Source: Haplosporangium gracile
Lineage: Eukaryota; Mortierellomycota; Mortierellomycetes; Mortierellales; Mortierellaceae
Assembly (NCBI GenBank): GCA_015499985.1
Contig: JAAAUF010001199.1
Span: 1-10,448, forward strand
Reading direction: 5' to 3'
DNA length: 10,448 nucleotides
Shown: in pieces, positions 9,401-10,448 of the stretch
Numbering within the stretch: the stretch's first letter is position 1
Layout: each line of letters begins with the position of its first letter
The notes under the pieces: model-generated
Told to the model about the DNA's origin: nothing
Seen by the model: only the letters and a program-made list of their open reading frames with translations
Database searches by the model: none
Made by a program: the position numbers and the translations under genes

Positions 9401-9894
9401 GAGGAGAAAGCTCAATGGACTAGTTCGAAACTTGAGTGGGACCGAAACCAAAAGGTACATTCAGCCCTCAAGGCAGCACCCAAAAAAAATCCCCACTCTT
9501 TTTTCTTTTTGCTGCGAATGGTGCGATATGACTCCATCCATCCAGTAATTGTTGCTTACAAAAGTTATTATTCTTCCCACGATCCAGCTCTAATTCACAA
9601 TAACAATAATGACAACAAATGCTGCAATAACAAAGGGAATAGGCGTACCAGGAGCTGCTTCTGGAACTTGCCCATGCCAATATCATCCATAAGATCGTTC
9701 AGGACCTGGGTCTGTTCCAAGAGTTCTTCGGGAGAGAGCGACCGAAGCGGAGGAGAGGACGAAAACCGCGAGACAACGGGGACTGGCGCCGATGGTGGTA
9801 TAGTGACGGACGTCATAGTGTGAATGGAGGGAGCCGATAGACTTGAACCTGGTTTTGATGTTGCTGCTGCTCCTGCTGTAGAACCAGGCGGCAT
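6488..9894 (-). CDS. MFS transporter, SV2/SVOP-like (sugar-porter related)
   Basis: Twelve-helix integral membrane carrier; substrate not predictable from sequence. Exons on the minus strand: 9894-9649, 9374-9342, 9136-9125, 8987-8957, 8805-8585, 8418-8401, 8272-8266, 8140-7944, 7830-7123, 7011-6764, 6635-6488, giving 622 aa with all phases consistent. The first 82 residues are Ser/Pro-rich and cytosolic, with no signal peptide. Helix 1 contains GWFADNMWLQ (residues 88-97). The loop 2-3 MFS motif is GTLSDIYGRK (136-145). VGGNMPVDGALFLEF-type helix 4 follows (182-196), then ESPKYLL (271-277) after helix 6. A loop of about 155 residues (278-433), rich in Ser, Asn, Gly and basic residues, precedes helix 7. 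The second-half repeat has VEGRLGRR and YTPEVFPSDIRG. The protein ends soon after helix 12 with ETKGRAAT. The start at 9894 is well supported: no other ATG occurs on this strand between it and the window end. Donors after exons 1 and 3 (GTACGC, GTACAA) are weak. The family assignment is from motif recognition; a sugar, organic acid or other small solute are all possible. Confidence 0.92.
8266..8272 (-). other. Microexon of 7 nt in the transporter gene (exon 7)
   Basis: The exon is GTAGATG, between acceptor ACAATAG and donor GTAAAA. It encodes Val-Asp and the first base of Gly, completed by GG at 8140-8139. It yields NMPVDGALFLEF, a conserved string in this transporter group that neither neighbouring exon can supply. 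The phase is correct only if the exon is included. It is supported by motif and phase rather than transcript data. Confidence 0.78.
8401..8418 (-). other. Microexon of 18 nt in the transporter gene (exon 6)
   Basis: It is bounded by GCTAAG and GTAAGG, phase 0 at both ends, and encodes VGGNMP. This continues the LILGLGFG of exon 5 into the conserved helix-4 segment. The acceptor has a poor pyrimidine tract. Confidence 0.85.
8957..8987 (-). other. Microexon of 31 nt in the transporter gene (exon 4)
   Basis: It is bounded by GATAG and GTAAAT, entering in phase 0 and leaving in phase 1. It encodes CIALILPRVQ plus the first base of the next codon, finishing helix 1. Its length is not a multiple of three, so skipping would shift the frame. 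Confidence 0.87.
9125..9136 (-). other. Microexon of 12 nt in the transporter gene (exon 3)
   Basis: It is bounded by TTGTTAG and GTACAA, phase 0 at both ends, and encodes only MWLQ. Joined to its neighbours it restores the conserved helix-1 string WFADNMWLQ, which no longer exon supplies. That motif match is the main support. Skipping would be in frame and delete four residues in the helix. Confidence 0.85.
9291..9329. repeat. 13-bp minisatellite, three units, in transporter intron 2
   Basis: Three perfect copies of GGGGGAACGAGGA (plus strand). They lie inside the intron at 9341-9137, starting about 12 nt after the 5' splice site of the 33-nt exon. On the transcribed sense strand the unit is pyrimidine-rich (TCCTCGTTCCCCC). 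Confidence 0.9.
9342..9374 (-). other. Microexon of 33 nt in the transporter gene (exon 2)
   Basis: It is bounded by CTACAG at its 5' side and GTAAGT after it, phase 0 at both ends. It encodes VLCGLGWFADN, the first half of membrane helix 1, directly continuing the KFQKQLL of exon 1. Skipping would stay in frame but remove most of helix 1. Confidence 0.88.
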
Positions 9895-10119
9895 CTGTTT
9901 GATGTGGTACGTAGGTGTTGAAAAGAAAAAGTAGGAGAAGGAGGGAAGGACGAGGGGTAACTGATGGTGCTCGGAAAAGAAAGAAAGAAGGAAGGAAAGA
10001 CGGGCGGTAGAAGCAGAAAATAGCGGAGAAGGATAAAAGAAAAGAAAGGGTGTGAAGGGGGGTAATGGGACAGGGACACTCGTCAGGGACTGTTTGGCGA
10101 AAGAGACGAGAGAGAGAGG

Positions 10120-10171
<52 letters not shown>

Positions 10172-10448
10172 AGTTTTCAGTCGTTTGTTTGTCAACGCCG
10201 TCGTCGACAACAACAATGAGAAGAGGGTAATAAAACGCAGAAAAGTGTTTCTCGCAATTGTGCGAATGGCAAATGACAATTGGCGAATGACAAAACAGAG
10301 GGAGAGAGAATGGAAGAAGAGAGGACAGCGCAGTTTCTGTTTCTTTTTGTCGGGAAAACGACAAAAAGGCACACTCAATCGTGGGGGAAGAAGTGGTGTG
10401 AAAAGGGAACAGGACAAAGAACAAAAGGGGGAGAAAAAAGAGGAGGGC
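9895..10448 (-). promoter_or_regulatory. Promoter and 5' leader of the transporter gene
   Basis: No gene is seen in these 554 nt. Read in the transporter's sense (minus strand) it is pyrimidine-rich throughout, with TTCTTTC-like runs at about 9920-10060 and a long CT repeat at 10124-10170. There is not a single ATG on the minus strand across it, which supports 9894 as the start and implies a leader free of upstream ORFs. No TATA box was recognised. Confidence 0.55.
10124..10170. repeat. (GA)n microsatellite, 47 nt, uninterrupted
   Basis: A perfect GA/CT dinucleotide run of about 23 units, preceded by interrupted GAGA/GGGA sequence from about 10101. It lies about 230-276 nt upstream of the transporter start codon, with CT on the sense strand. 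The exact length may vary between isolates or suffer sequencing error. Confidence 0.95.

Noticed and set aside
9287..9823. Plus-strand open frame of 178 codons
   Set aside because: It runs through a minisatellite and across exon 1 and introns of the transporter on the opposite strand. There is no recognisable domain and composition is low-complexity.
10124..10170. Possible telomeric or CRISPR-type repeat
   Set aside because: It is a plain GA dinucleotide run with no spacers and no telomeric TTAGGG unit.
9683..10417. Minus-strand open frame of 244 codons with long Leu-Ser runs
   Set aside because: The Leu-Ser repeats are simply translated CT microsatellite. It contains no ATG upstream of 9894 on this strand and overlaps the transporter's first exon in another frame.
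1..10448. tRNA, rRNA, transposon ends or a biosynthetic cluster
   Set aside because: No cloverleaf, rRNA core, terminal inverted repeats with target duplications, or transposase motifs were recognised on reading. The two genes do not form a known pathway cluster.

Overview
This window looks like nuclear DNA from a filamentous fungus, most likely an early-diverging lineage such as Mortierellomycota. That is inferred from gene style, not proved. The evidence is two intron-rich genes with short introns (about 97-274 nt), mostly GTAAGT-like donors and CTAAC-type branch sites, long pyrimidine-rich leaders, and low-complexity insertions in the proteins. There are no bacterial-type operons, RNA genes, CRISPR arrays or recognisable transposons.

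Layout: 1-649 is the promoter and 5' leader of the first gene. From 650 to 6108 (+) lies a nine-exon gene for a Set2/SETD2-type histone H3 lysine-36 methyltransferase, with AWS, SET, post-SET, a TFIIS-N-like helical region, WW and SRI domains in that order. From 6109 to 6487 is a 379-bp intergenic stretch between convergent 3' ends. From 9894 down to 6488 (-) lies an eleven-exon gene for a 12-helix Major Facilitator Superfamily transporter resembling the fungal SV2/SVOP-like branch of the sugar-porter group. From 9895 to 10448 is its leader/promoter, with a 47-nt (GA)n tract. Both gene models were built by hand from splice sites and reading phase. All junctions keep frame, and the joined proteins restore the conserved family motifs.

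The two genes are tail-to-tail neighbours with no evident shared pathway: one is a nuclear chromatin enzyme acting on transcribing RNA polymerase II, the other an integral membrane transporter. The most unusual feature is the exon structure of the transporter. Its first membrane helices are encoded by a run of very small exons (33, 12, 31, 18 and 7 nt). The 7-nt exon supplies the V-D-G of a conserved motif, and skipping it would give an immediate frameshift. The main uncertainty is the N-terminus of the Set2 gene, where two reading frames both look coding around a GAGCAG repeat. I see no convincing evidence for a wholly new biological system.
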